Assembly (NCBI RefSeq): GCF_019297835.1
Contig: NZ_CP079203.1
Location: forward strand, 2,143,001 to 2,207,000
Source of the DNA: Sphingomonas sanguinis
GTDB taxonomy: Bacteria > Pseudomonadota > Alphaproteobacteria > Sphingomonadales > Sphingomonadaceae
DNA length: 64,000 nt
Direction of reading: 5' to 3'
The notes beneath the pieces were generated by a model, which was given only the letters and a program-made list of their open reading frames with translations, had not been told where the DNA came from and made no database searches. Shown here in pieces: positions 1 to 7,704 of this stretch (position 1 is the stretch's first letter; the number at the start of each line of letters is the position of its first letter). The position numbers and the translations under genes were made by a program.

Positions 1-1584
1 TGGGACAAGAAGACCTATGGCGGCATCGCCTCGGTCGGCTGGCGCGGCGACGCCTCGCATCTCGACGTGCGCGGCGGCTATACCCGCGCGATCTACGACA
101 ATGTGCAGCCCTATGTCGGCGTGCGCACCTATCCGGCGCGCCTGTTCCTCGACTGGGAGGACGGCAGCGATGCGACCGGCGGCATCCCGCGCGTGACCGG
201 GATCAGCGACCCCAATGCGCCCTTCTCGTCGGTCTACAAGCTCAGCACCGCGAACATCACCGAACGATCCGCGCGCGAGGGGCTGGCCGATCTGCGCGTC
301 GACTATGCCTGGAACACCGAAGCGAACGACCGTGGTTTCGGACTGGCCACGGGTGTCGAGTTCCGCCGCCTCGACCTGTCACGCGACCTGAACGTCAATA
401 CGTACCGGCTGGGGCGGGTGATGACGGATTATATGGTCGATCCCGGCTATCTGCCGGTCGGGTCGGCCATGTCCTTCCCATGGATCGACTATAACCGCGC
501 CAGGGGCAGCCTGTGGCAGCAGATCGGGCTGGACGCGCGCGCGACCGCCTATCAGGCGGCGGCCAGCGACTATCGCTATGTCGAGCGGCTGTGGACGCCC
601 TATCTGTCGCTCCACCATGCCAGCGACGCGACGCGGTTGGTGGCCGGGCTTCGCTACGACCATATCGGGTTCGACGCCTATCAGCCGGTGATCCGCAGCG
701 GCGTGGTGGCGCCGGGGCAGACGGTGAAGCAGGGCGGCTATGCCTATCTCCTCCCCTCGTTCGCGGCCGATCATGATCTGGCCGACGGCACCAAGCTGCG
801 CTTCGCCTATAGCCGCACGCTGGGCCGCCCGACGCCGGGCGACATCGCCCAGCCCGAGACGATCAGCTGCGGCGTGGAGGACGAGGAGGCGGGCGGTCCC
901 GACTGCTCGATCCGGCGCGGCAACCCAAATCTGAGGCCGCGCCGCGCCGACAATCTCGACGTCGGTGCCGAATATTATTTCGGCACGCATGGCGTGATCG
1001 GCGTCGCCGCCTTTGCCAAGTGGATCAAGGACGACATCTATGTCCTGCGCTCGCTGCAGGAGGTGGACGGCACCACCTATGCGGTGCGCGAGCCGACCAA
1101 TGCCGAACGCTCGCGTTTGTACGGGATCGAGTTCCAGATCGCCGAGCGCAATGTCGACGTGCTGGGTCGCAAGGTCGATCCTTTCTTCAACGTGACGCTG
1201 CTCGACGGCCAGATGCATGTCACCGGCGAGGAAACCGGCACGCGCACGGTCGACCGGCTGATGTACCAGCCGCGCGTGACGGTCGGTGCCGGGGCGACGG
1301 TGCGTCTGCCCGAGATCGCGGGTGCGTTCCGGGCGACGGTCAGCCACCGTTCGGACTCGCTGACCGCGCTGGGCGTCACGCCCAAGGACGATACCGGCCG
1401 GGCGCCCCTGACCGTCGTCAACGCCGCGCTGTGGCACAAGGTCTTGCCGCACGTGACCTTCAAGTACGAGATCAACAACCTGTTTGACGACCAGCCCAAT
1501 TTCCTGGTCGGCAACCGTCTTCAATATGTCAACGAAATCGACGATTATGGTCGCGCCGCCTTCTTCCACATCGTGCTGAACTGA
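1..1584 (+). CDS. TonB-dependent outer-membrane receptor, 5' end cut by window edge
   Basis: This is the C-terminal part of a TonB-dependent receptor. The frame is open from base 1, so the plug domain and start lie outside the window. What remains (about 527 residues) is beta-barrel sequence: alternating aromatic strands, the usual 'PRRADNLDVGAEYYF' and 'EINNLFDDQPNF' barrel signatures, and a short final strand ending HIVLN rather than the usual terminal Phe or Trp. Such receptors import scarce substrates across the outer membrane using TonB energy. PhoD follows 17 bp downstream, then a transporter, a hydrolase and EutBC, all on the same strand. The substrate is therefore inferred to be an ethanolamine-containing compound. 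That inference rests on context only; nothing in the barrel itself identifies the ligand. Confidence 0.9.
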   Translation, partial: WDKKTYGGIASVGWRGDASHLDVRGGYTRAIYDNVQPYVGVRTYPARLFLDWEDGSDATGGIPRVTGISDPNAPFSSVYKLSTANITERSAREGLADLRVDYAWNTEANDRGFGLATGVEFRRLDLSRDLNVNTYRLGRVMTDYMVDPGYLPVGSAMSFPWIDYNRARGSLWQQIGLDARATAYQAAASDYRYVERLWTPYLSLHHASDATRLVAGLRYDHIGFDAYQPVIRSGVVAPGQTVKQGGYAYLLPSFAADHDLADGTKLRFAYSRTLGRPTPGDIAQPETISCGVEDEEAGGPDCSIRRGNPNLRPRRADNLDVGAEYYFGTHGVIGVAAFAKWIKDDIYVLRSLQEVDGTTYAVREPTNAERSRLYGIEFQIAERNVDVLGRKVDPFFNVTLLDGQMHVTGEETGTRTVDRLMYQPRVTVGAGATVRLPEIAGAFRATVSHRSDSLTALGVTPKDDTGRAPLTVVNAALWHKVLPHVTFKYEINNLFDDQPNFLVGNRLQYVNEIDDYGRAAFFHIVLN

Positions 1585-1601
1585 TCGGACCCGAGACTAG
1601 G

Positions 1602-3179
1602 ATGGATCGCCGTCACCTGCTCGCCGCCTTTCCGATGCTGTGGATGGCGGCGCGCGCCGGCGCGCTGCCGGCCGGTCCGCGCAACCTGATCGACGCGCCG
1701 GGCTTCCTCACCACGCCGTTCACGCTCGGCGTCGCGTCCGGCGATCCCGATGCGGACGGCTTCGTCGCCTGGACGCGGATCGTCCCCGAACCGGCACAAC
1801 CCGATGGCGGCATGGTCGCAGCACCCGTGCGCGTCGGCTGGGAGGTGGCGCGCGATCCCGACTTCCGCCAGATCGTCCGCCAGGGCGACACGATCGCCCA
1901 TCCCGAGCTGGCCCATGCGGTGCATGTTGAAGTGACCGGCCTCGAACCGGCGCGGCCCTATTGGTATCGCTTCACCTGCGGCGGCCATCGCAGCCCGGCG
2001 GGGCGCAGCGCCACGCTGCCTCTGCCGCAGGCGCGGCTCGACCGGCTGCGCTTCGCGGTCGCGGGCTGCCAGCATTATGAGGAAGGGCTCTACACCGCCT
2101 GGCGGAAGATATCCGAAGAGCCGATCGACTTCGTCTTCCATTATGGCGACTATATCTATGAAGGCCCCGATCGCGGCCCCGCCGCGCGCCGCATCGGTAG
2201 CCGGGTGGTGACGCCGATCCGCCGCCACACGCATGGCGAGATCCAGTCGATCACCGATTATCGCCTGCGCTACGGCCTCTACAAGGCGGACGCCGACCTG
2301 CAGGCCGCGCATGCCGCCGCACCGTGGTTCGTCAGCTTCGACGATCATGAGGTCGACAACAATTGGGCGGGCGACCACGACCAGGACGGCACCCCGCCCG
2401 AGCTGTTCCTGATGCGCCGGGCGATGGCGATGCAGGCCTATTACGAGCATATGCCGCTGCGCCGGCGCTCGATGCCGGTGGGCGCGCAGATGCGCATGTA
2501 TCGCGACGCGCGCTTCGGCGACCTGATGCAGGGCTTCTTCCTCGACACCCGCCAGTATCGCTCGGACCAAGCCTATGGCGACGATGACGTGGCGCAGGGG
2601 CCGGACGTCTATGCGCCCGATCGCACGATGCTGGGCGACGCGCAGGAGGGGTGGCTGTTCGACGGCCTGACGCGCTCGACCGCGCGCTGGAATCTCGTCG
2701 CCCAGCAGGTGCGGCTGATGAACATGCATTATGCCAGGCCGGGCAAGGACGTTCCCGTCGCTTCGATGGACCAATGGTCGGGCTATATGCACAGCCAGCG
2801 CCGCCTGCTCGGCCACATCGCCAATCATTGTCCGGGCAATGTGATGACGGTCAGCGGCGACGCGCACCGCCATTATGCTGGCGATCTGATCCACGACCAG
2901 CGCGGGACGATCGTGTCGAGCGAGTTCCTCGCGACCTCGATCACCTCGGGCGCGGACGGCGTCGGCGATGACGACGCCTTCACCCGCTCGGCCAAGGCGC
3001 ACACGCCCGAGCTGATGGCGATGACCGACCGGCGCGGCTATGTGCTGTGCGACGTGGGCCGCGACAGCTTTCGCGGCGACCTGAAGATACTCGATACTGT
3101 TGCCGTACCCGACGGACGCCTGTCGACCTATGCCAGCTTCGTGTCCGAACGCGGAAAGCCGGGACTGCACCGGGCCTAG
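1602..3179 (+). CDS. phoD: PhoD-like alkaline phosphatase / phosphodiesterase, Tat-exported
   Basis: 525 residues. The N-terminus MDRRHLLAAF followed by a hydrophobic stretch looks like a twin-arginine export signal, as expected for the metal-containing PhoD family. The N-terminal PhoD domain shows GVASGDPDADGFVAWTRI (about residues 46-63). The metallophosphatase domain shows FHYGDYIYEG (metal ligand Asp), FDDHEVDNNW and SGDAHRHY, the family's metal-binding and catalytic blocks. PhoD enzymes cleave phosphomono- and phosphodiesters in the periplasm; some act on phospholipids or teichoic acid. Its place between a TonB receptor and an ethanolamine-degradation module suggests it releases ethanolamine from a phosphodiester or phosphomonoester such as glycerophosphoethanolamine or phosphoethanolamine. 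The fold assignment is firm, the substrate is inference. Confidence 0.92.
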   Translation: MDRRHLLAAFPMLWMAARAGALPAGPRNLIDAPGFLTTPFTLGVASGDPDADGFVAWTRIVPEPAQPDGGMVAAPVRVGWEVARDPDFRQIVRQGDTIAHPELAHAVHVEVTGLEPARPYWYRFTCGGHRSPAGRSATLPLPQARLDRLRFAVAGCQHYEEGLYTAWRKISEEPIDFVFHYGDYIYEGPDRGPAARRIGSRVVTPIRRHTHGEIQSITDYRLRYGLYKADADLQAAHAAAPWFVSFDDHEVDNNWAGDHDQDGTPPELFLMRRAMAMQAYYEHMPLRRRSMPVGAQMRMYRDARFGDLMQGFFLDTRQYRSDQAYGDDDVAQGPDVYAPDRTMLGDAQEGWLFDGLTRSTARWNLVAQQVRLMNMHYARPGKDVPVASMDQWSGYMHSQRRLLGHIANHCPGNVMTVSGDAHRHYAGDLIHDQRGTIVSSEFLATSITSGADGVGDDDAFTRSAKAHTPELMAMTDRRGYVLCDVGRDSFRGDLKILDTVAVPDGRLSTYASFVSERGKPGLHRA

Positions 3180-3313
3180 GCGGTACGCGAGATGGGGTGC
3201 CGGATCGGTGGCACCGGATCGTCATTCTGCGACTAGACCCGCACCATCATCATAATATACGAAATACCGAACAGCATTTGTCGCAGCGGCGAGTGCGTCG
3301 TGCGGGGACCGTG

Positions 3314-4561
3314 ATGTCGCAAAGCCAGGATCGCCTTCGCCTGCCGCCCGCGCTAATGGGCCTGGCGAACATGACCTATGGCCTGTACGGCGCGATGGCG
3401 CTGATGACGGTGCCGCAGCGGCTGGCGGCGGCGGGCGTGTCGCAATTCACCATTTCCTCGATCACCGCCGCCGCGCTGATCCCGACCTTTGCCGGTTTCC
3501 TAGTCGCGCCGATCCTGGACGTGCGTTTCGCGCGGCGGACCTACACCATCGTCTTCGGCGTGCTAACCGCGCTGCTGGCCTATGCGAGTCTCAGCCAGAT
3601 CGACCGGCTGGAATGGCTGGCCCCGCTCCTGATCCTGGGGTTCCTCTGCGCCGCGCTCTATTACAACGCGCTGGGTGGATGGCTGGGGGTGGTCGTGCCG
3701 CCGGGGCAGGAAGGGCGGCTGGCGGCTGGCTTCACGGTCGGCAATGTCGGCGGCTTCGGCGTCGGCGCGATCCTGTTCATCCTGTTCCTGCATCACCTGC
3801 CCGCAGGGCTGTCGGCGCTGGCCTGCGCGCTGCTGATCCTCGTGCCCCTTATCCTGCTGGCCTTCATTCCCGCGCCGCTGGCCGAGCGGCGCGGCGCCAA
3901 GGAGAGTTTCCGGACGCTGGCCCGCGATCTCGGCGCGCTGATCCGCCGCCCGGTGGTGCTGCGCACGCTGGCGCTGTTCTGCCTGCCCGCTTCGTCCTTC
4001 GCGCTGACGAACACGCTGGGCGGGCTGGGCGCGCGGTTCGGGGCGTCGGAGACGTTCGTGGCGGCAATGGCGGGACTGGGCGTGACGGCGGCGGGGATCG
4101 TCGGCACGTTGTTCGTGCCCGCGCTGGTCAAGCGGATCGAGCCGCTGATTCTCTATCTCGCCATCGGCACATTGGGGGCGTGCTTCACCCTGTCGCTGAT
4201 CGCCCTGCCCCGCACGCCGATCGTCTTCGCCGTCGCGCTGTTCGGACAGAATATCTTCCAGGCGGCGGCCTTCGCGGTGGAGACGACCATCGTCTTCCGC
4301 AGCATCGGCCAGGACAATCCGCTCGCCGCCACGCAGTTCGCCTTTCTCCAGGCCGCGACCTGCTTGCCCATCGCCTATATGCAGGCGGTCGACGGCGATG
4401 CGTTCGACCGGGGCGGACTGGACCTGATGCTGGCGACCGATGCGGGGGCGTCGCTCGCCGCCTGTTCGGTGATCGCGCTGGTCGCGCTGGGCTGGGTATG
4501 GCGGCGGCGCGCGACGCGGATGTCCGCGATGGGGCCAGCCGTTGAAGGAGGAGCGATATGA
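3314..4561 (+). CDS. MFS transporter (AmpG/PAT-like), probable importer of the ethanolamine module
   Basis: 415 residues from ATG 3314 (GTG 3311 is the codon before it). The frame is open upstream, but that part overlaps phoD in another frame and is not membrane-like, so it was excluded. The protein is almost wholly hydrophobic with about 12 predicted membrane segments and a central loop (RRGAKESFRTL) typical of the 6+6 major facilitator layout. It resembles the PAT/AmpG group loosely, mainly in the short N-terminus and the loop, so the subfamily is uncertain. It starts about 130 bp after phoD and its stop overlaps the next start by 4 bp (ATGA), which implies translational coupling. A role in moving ethanolamine or a conjugate across the inner membrane is inferred from context. 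Confidence 0.82.
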   Translation: MSQSQDRLRLPPALMGLANMTYGLYGAMALMTVPQRLAAAGVSQFTISSITAAALIPTFAGFLVAPILDVRFARRTYTIVFGVLTALLAYASLSQIDRLEWLAPLLILGFLCAALYYNALGGWLGVVVPPGQEGRLAAGFTVGNVGGFGVGAILFILFLHHLPAGLSALACALLILVPLILLAFIPAPLAERRGAKESFRTLARDLGALIRRPVVLRTLALFCLPASSFALTNTLGGLGARFGASETFVAAMAGLGVTAAGIVGTLFVPALVKRIEPLILYLAIGTLGACFTLSLIALPRTPIVFAVALFGQNIFQAAAFAVETTIVFRSIGQDNPLAATQFAFLQAATCLPIAYMQAVDGDAFDRGGLDLMLATDAGASLAACSVIALVALGWVWRRRATRMSAMGPAVEGGAI

Positions 4562-5445
4562 CGACGGTGCCCGAGATCACCCGCATCACGCTGGCGAGCG
4601 GCCATAAAGTCACCGGCTATTCCTATGGCGATGGCCCGGAGGCGGTGATGCTGGCCAATGGTGGCCCCGGCCTGCCCAGCCTGTATCTGCGCGATCCCCA
4701 TGCCCGGCTGACCGACGCCGGATACCGCGTCGTGACCTGGGATCAGCTGGGCTGCGGCGCGTCCGACCGCCCCGAGGACCCCGCGCTCTGGACGCTCGAA
4801 CGCTATGTCGAGGAGGCCGAGGCCGTCCGCGCGACCTTCGACGTCGAGCGGGTGCATTTCCTGGGCCATAGCTGGGGGACATGGCTGGGCACCGAATATG
4901 CCCTGACCCATCCCGACCGTATCGCCAGCCTGATCTTGGCTGACGGCGCCTGCGACATTCCCCATCTGGTCGACGAGCTGAAGCGGCTGAAGCTGGGTCT
5001 GGGCCATGAAACGGTGACGATGATGGCCGCGCACGAGGCGGCTGGCACCATGGAACATCCGGAATATCAGGCGGCGATCACCATCCTGAACTATCGCCAT
5101 GTCTGCCGCCTGAAGGACTGGCCCGCGCCGTTGACCCAGGCGCTCGCCGACTGGAATATGGGCCCCTATCACACGATGCAGGGGCCGAACGAGTTCACCT
5201 TCACCGGCAATATGACCGACTGGAACCGCATTCCCGCCATGCACAGGATCACCGCGCCCGCGCTGGTGTTGACCGGCGCGCATGACGAGCTGACGCCCGC
5301 CTGTTCGGAAAAGATGCATCGCGCCATGCCCGATTCGCGCATCCATGTCTTTCCCAACAGCTCGCACATGCCCTTTTACGAAGAGCCGGACGCCTATTTC
5401 GCGGTGCTGACCGGGTTTCTCGACCAGGTGACGGGGCGGCGCTGA
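4558..5445 (+). CDS. Alpha/beta hydrolase, proline iminopeptidase-like
   Basis: 295 residues, no signal peptide, so probably cytoplasmic. The sequence shows the prolyl aminopeptidase family features: oxyanion motif ANGGPGLPS near residue 35, VTWDQLGCGASDRP, nucleophile elbow GHSWGTWLG (Ser about residue 104), catalytic Asp in TGAHDELTPA and catalytic His in NSSHMPFYEEP. Family members release N-terminal proline or hydrolyse amides and esters. The gene overlaps the upstream MFS gene by 4 bp and eutB starts 6 bp after it. It is therefore inferred to trim an amide- or peptide-linked ethanolamine derivative before deamination. True aminopeptidase activity is equally possible. Confidence 0.88.
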   Translation: MTTVPEITRITLASGHKVTGYSYGDGPEAVMLANGGPGLPSLYLRDPHARLTDAGYRVVTWDQLGCGASDRPEDPALWTLERYVEEAEAVRATFDVERVHFLGHSWGTWLGTEYALTHPDRIASLILADGACDIPHLVDELKRLKLGLGHETVTMMAAHEAAGTMEHPEYQAAITILNYRHVCRLKDWPAPLTQALADWNMGPYHTMQGPNEFTFTGNMTDWNRIPAMHRITAPALVLTGAHDELTPACSEKMHRAMPDSRIHVFPNSSHMPFYEEPDAYFAVLTGFLDQVTGRR

Positions 5446-5450
5446 CGGCG

Positions 5451-6863
5451 ATGCGGCTGGCGATCGATCTGGGCGGTACACGCTATCGGTTCCGCGATCT
5501 GGCCGCCCTGCTCGCCGCCGCCTCGCCATTGCGGTCGGGCGACGTGCTGGCGGGGATCGCCGCGCGCGACGCCACCGAGCGGGTGGCCGCCCGCCATATC
5601 CTCGCCGATCTGCCGCTGCGCGATGTGCTGAACGCGGTGACCGTCCCCTATGAGGCGGACGAGGTCACGCGCGCCATCCTCGACGCGCATGATGCGCAGG
5701 CCTTCGCGCCGATCGCGCATATGACGATCGGGCAATGGCGCGAATGGCTGTTGGCGGACGAGACCGACGGCGCGGCGATCGCGGCGGTGTCGCCCGGCCT
5801 CACCTCGGAGATGGTCGCGGCGGTTTCCAAGCTGTGCCGCAACCAGGACCTGATCGCGATCGCGGCCAAGATCCGCGTCGTCACCCGCTTTCGCACCACC
5901 ATGGGCCTGCCGGGCACGCTGGGCGTGCGGTTGCAGCCCAATCACCCGACCGACGATCCGGCGGGGATCGCCGCCTCGACGCTGGACGGGCTGTTGATGG
6001 GATGCGGCGATGCGATGATCGGCATCAACCCGGCGCGCGACAATCTGGCGGGCACGGTCGAGCTGCTCCACCTGCTCGACGCGCTGCGCCGATCCTATGA
6101 CATTCCGACGCAAAGCTGCGTCCTGACCCATGTCACGACCAGCATCGCCGCGATCGAACGCGGCGCGCCGGTCGACCTGATGTTCCAGTCGATCGCGGGG
6201 TCGCAGGGCGCCAATGCCGGGTTCGGCGTCACCCTGTCGCTGCTGGCCGAGGCGCGGGATGCCGCGCAGTCGCTGAACCGCGGCACGATCGGCGACCAGC
6301 TGATGTATTTCGAGACCGGCCAGGGTTCGGCCCTGTCGGCCGAGGCGCATCACGGCGTCGACCAGCAGACCATGGAAGTCCGCGCCTATGGCGTCGCCCG
6401 GCTCTTCGATCCCTTTCTGGTCAATAGCGTCGTCGGCTTTATCGGGCCGGAATATCTTTACGACGGCAAGCAGATCATCCGCGCAGGGCTTGAGGATCAT
6501 TGCTGCGGCAAGCTGCTCGGTCTGCCGATGGGGGTCGATGTCTGCTACACCAACCATGCGCAGGCGGATCAGGACGATATGGACACGCTGCTGACCCTGC
6601 TGGGCGTGGCGGGCGTCAATTTCGTGATGGGCGTGCCCGGATCGGACGACGTCATGCTGAACTATCAATCGACCAGCTTTCACGACGCGCTCTATGTGCG
6701 CCATCTCCTGAACCGCACGCCCGCCCCCGAATTCGCCGCCTGGGGACAGGCGATGGGGCTGGCGGACGCGAGCGGCGCGCCGACGATCCGCACGCTGGAG
6801 GACGGCGCGCGGCGGCTGGCGCTGGACCGGGCCTTGCCCGCCCCCGGAGCCGGACACGCATGA
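5451..6863 (+). CDS. eutB: Ethanolamine ammonia-lyase, large (catalytic) subunit
   Basis: 470 residues, close to the usual length of EutB (about 453-465). The TIM-barrel subunit of the adenosylcobalamin-dependent enzyme converts ethanolamine to acetaldehyde and ammonia. Recognisable EutB blocks include FRDLAALLAAASPLRSGD near the N-terminus, SKLCRNQDLI, TTMGLPGTLGVRLQPNHP, LMGCGDAMIGINP, FQSIAGSQGAN, MYFETGQGSALSA, QQTMEVRAYG and EDHCCGKLLGLPMG, followed by CYTNHAQADQ and NFVMGVPGSDDVMLNYQ. The stop overlaps the eutC start by 4 bp. No eutA reactivase, acetaldehyde dehydrogenase or microcompartment gene lies beside it, so this is the short, shell-less form. Activity requires cobalamin. Confidence 0.97.
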   Translation: MRLAIDLGGTRYRFRDLAALLAAASPLRSGDVLAGIAARDATERVAARHILADLPLRDVLNAVTVPYEADEVTRAILDAHDAQAFAPIAHMTIGQWREWLLADETDGAAIAAVSPGLTSEMVAAVSKLCRNQDLIAIAAKIRVVTRFRTTMGLPGTLGVRLQPNHPTDDPAGIAASTLDGLLMGCGDAMIGINPARDNLAGTVELLHLLDALRRSYDIPTQSCVLTHVTTSIAAIERGAPVDLMFQSIAGSQGANAGFGVTLSLLAEARDAAQSLNRGTIGDQLMYFETGQGSALSAEAHHGVDQQTMEVRAYGVARLFDPFLVNSVVGFIGPEYLYDGKQIIRAGLEDHCCGKLLGLPMGVDVCYTNHAQADQDDMDTLLTLLGVAGVNFVMGVPGSDDVMLNYQSTSFHDALYVRHLLNRTPAPEFAAWGQAMGLADASGAPTIRTLEDGARRLALDRALPAPGAGHA

Positions 6864-7645
6864 GCGACGAACGCGATCCGATGGCCTGGGTGCGGCGGGC
6901 GACCCAGGCGCGGATCGGGCTGGGCCGGGCGGGACGTGGCCTGCCGACCGCTGCGATGCTGTCCTTCCAGCTCGACCATGCCCGTGCCTGCGATGCGGTG
7001 CACGGCGCGCTCGATGCGGAGCGGCTGGCGGCGGCCCTCTGGGCGCCCGCGCTGCGCGTCGACAGCCGGGCGGCCGACCGCGCGACCTATCTGACCCGGC
7101 CCGATCTCGGGCGGCGGCTCGCTCCCGAAGGGGCAGCGACCCTGGAGGCGGCGTGTGCGGGAGGATACGACCTGGCCATCCTGCTGGCGGACGGCCTGTC
7201 CGCGGCGGCGGTGCAGGCGCATGGCACGGCTCTGGCCAACCGGATCGTCGCCGCGCTGCCCGACTGGCGGATCGCGCCGCCGATCATCGCGCATCAGGCG
7301 CGGGTGGCGCTGGGCGACGAAGCGGGCGCGGCGCTCGGCGCGGCGATGATACTGGTCCTGATCGGCGAACGGCCGGGGCTGACCTCGCCGGACAGCCTGG
7401 GCGTCTATCTGACCGCCGCCCCGCGCGTCGGGCGGCTGGACAGCGAGCGCAACTGCGTCTCCAACATCCGCCCGCCGCACGGCCTGTCCTATGAGGCGGC
7501 GACCGACACGCTCTTGTGGCTGATGCGCCAGGCGCGGCTCGGCGGCGGCACCGGCGTCCACCTGAAGGATTTGCGTGATCCCGGCAGCGCCCCGGCAGCG
7601 CTGCCGGACCCAAGGTCACGCGAAGACGACGGAAGATCGCATTGA
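6860..7645 (+). CDS. eutC: Ethanolamine ammonia-lyase, small subunit
   Basis: 261 residues from ATG 6860, which overlaps the eutB stop (ATGA). EutC completes the cobalamin-binding site of ethanolamine ammonia-lyase. Visible family blocks are TQARIGLGRAGRGLPT near the N-terminus, FQLDHARACDAVH, YLTRPDLGRRL, LAILLADGLSAAAVQAHG, LIGERPGLTSPDSLGVYLT and SERNCVSNIRPPHGLSYEAA. The longer upstream reading frame belongs to eutB shadow sequence and was discarded. The last 20 or so residues after HLKD are polar and proline-rich and look like a non-conserved tail that may have arisen by loss of an earlier stop. It is the last gene of the co-directional run; a convergent chemoreceptor gene follows. Confidence 0.96.
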   Translation: MSDERDPMAWVRRATQARIGLGRAGRGLPTAAMLSFQLDHARACDAVHGALDAERLAAALWAPALRVDSRAADRATYLTRPDLGRRLAPEGAATLEAACAGGYDLAILLADGLSAAAVQAHGTALANRIVAALPDWRIAPPIIAHQARVALGDEAGAALGAAMILVLIGERPGLTSPDSLGVYLTAAPRVGRLDSERNCVSNIRPPHGLSYEAATDTLLWLMRQARLGGGTGVHLKDLRDPGSAPAALPDPRSREDDGRSH

Positions 7646-7704
7646 ATCAACGCGAGCCCCGCCCCCGTCAGGGCAGGGGTGGGGCCGTCTCATGTCATCC
7701 TGCT

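Noticed and set aside
1..1584. Cobalamin riboswitch for the eutBC operon
   Set aside because: The operon start lies off-window, and no riboswitch-like structure was recognised in the gaps between the visible genes.
7656..7685. GC-rich hairpin GCCCC-GCCCC ... GGGG-GGGGC downstream of eutC
   Set aside because: Stem is plausible but has bulges and no T-run; not strong enough to call a terminator.
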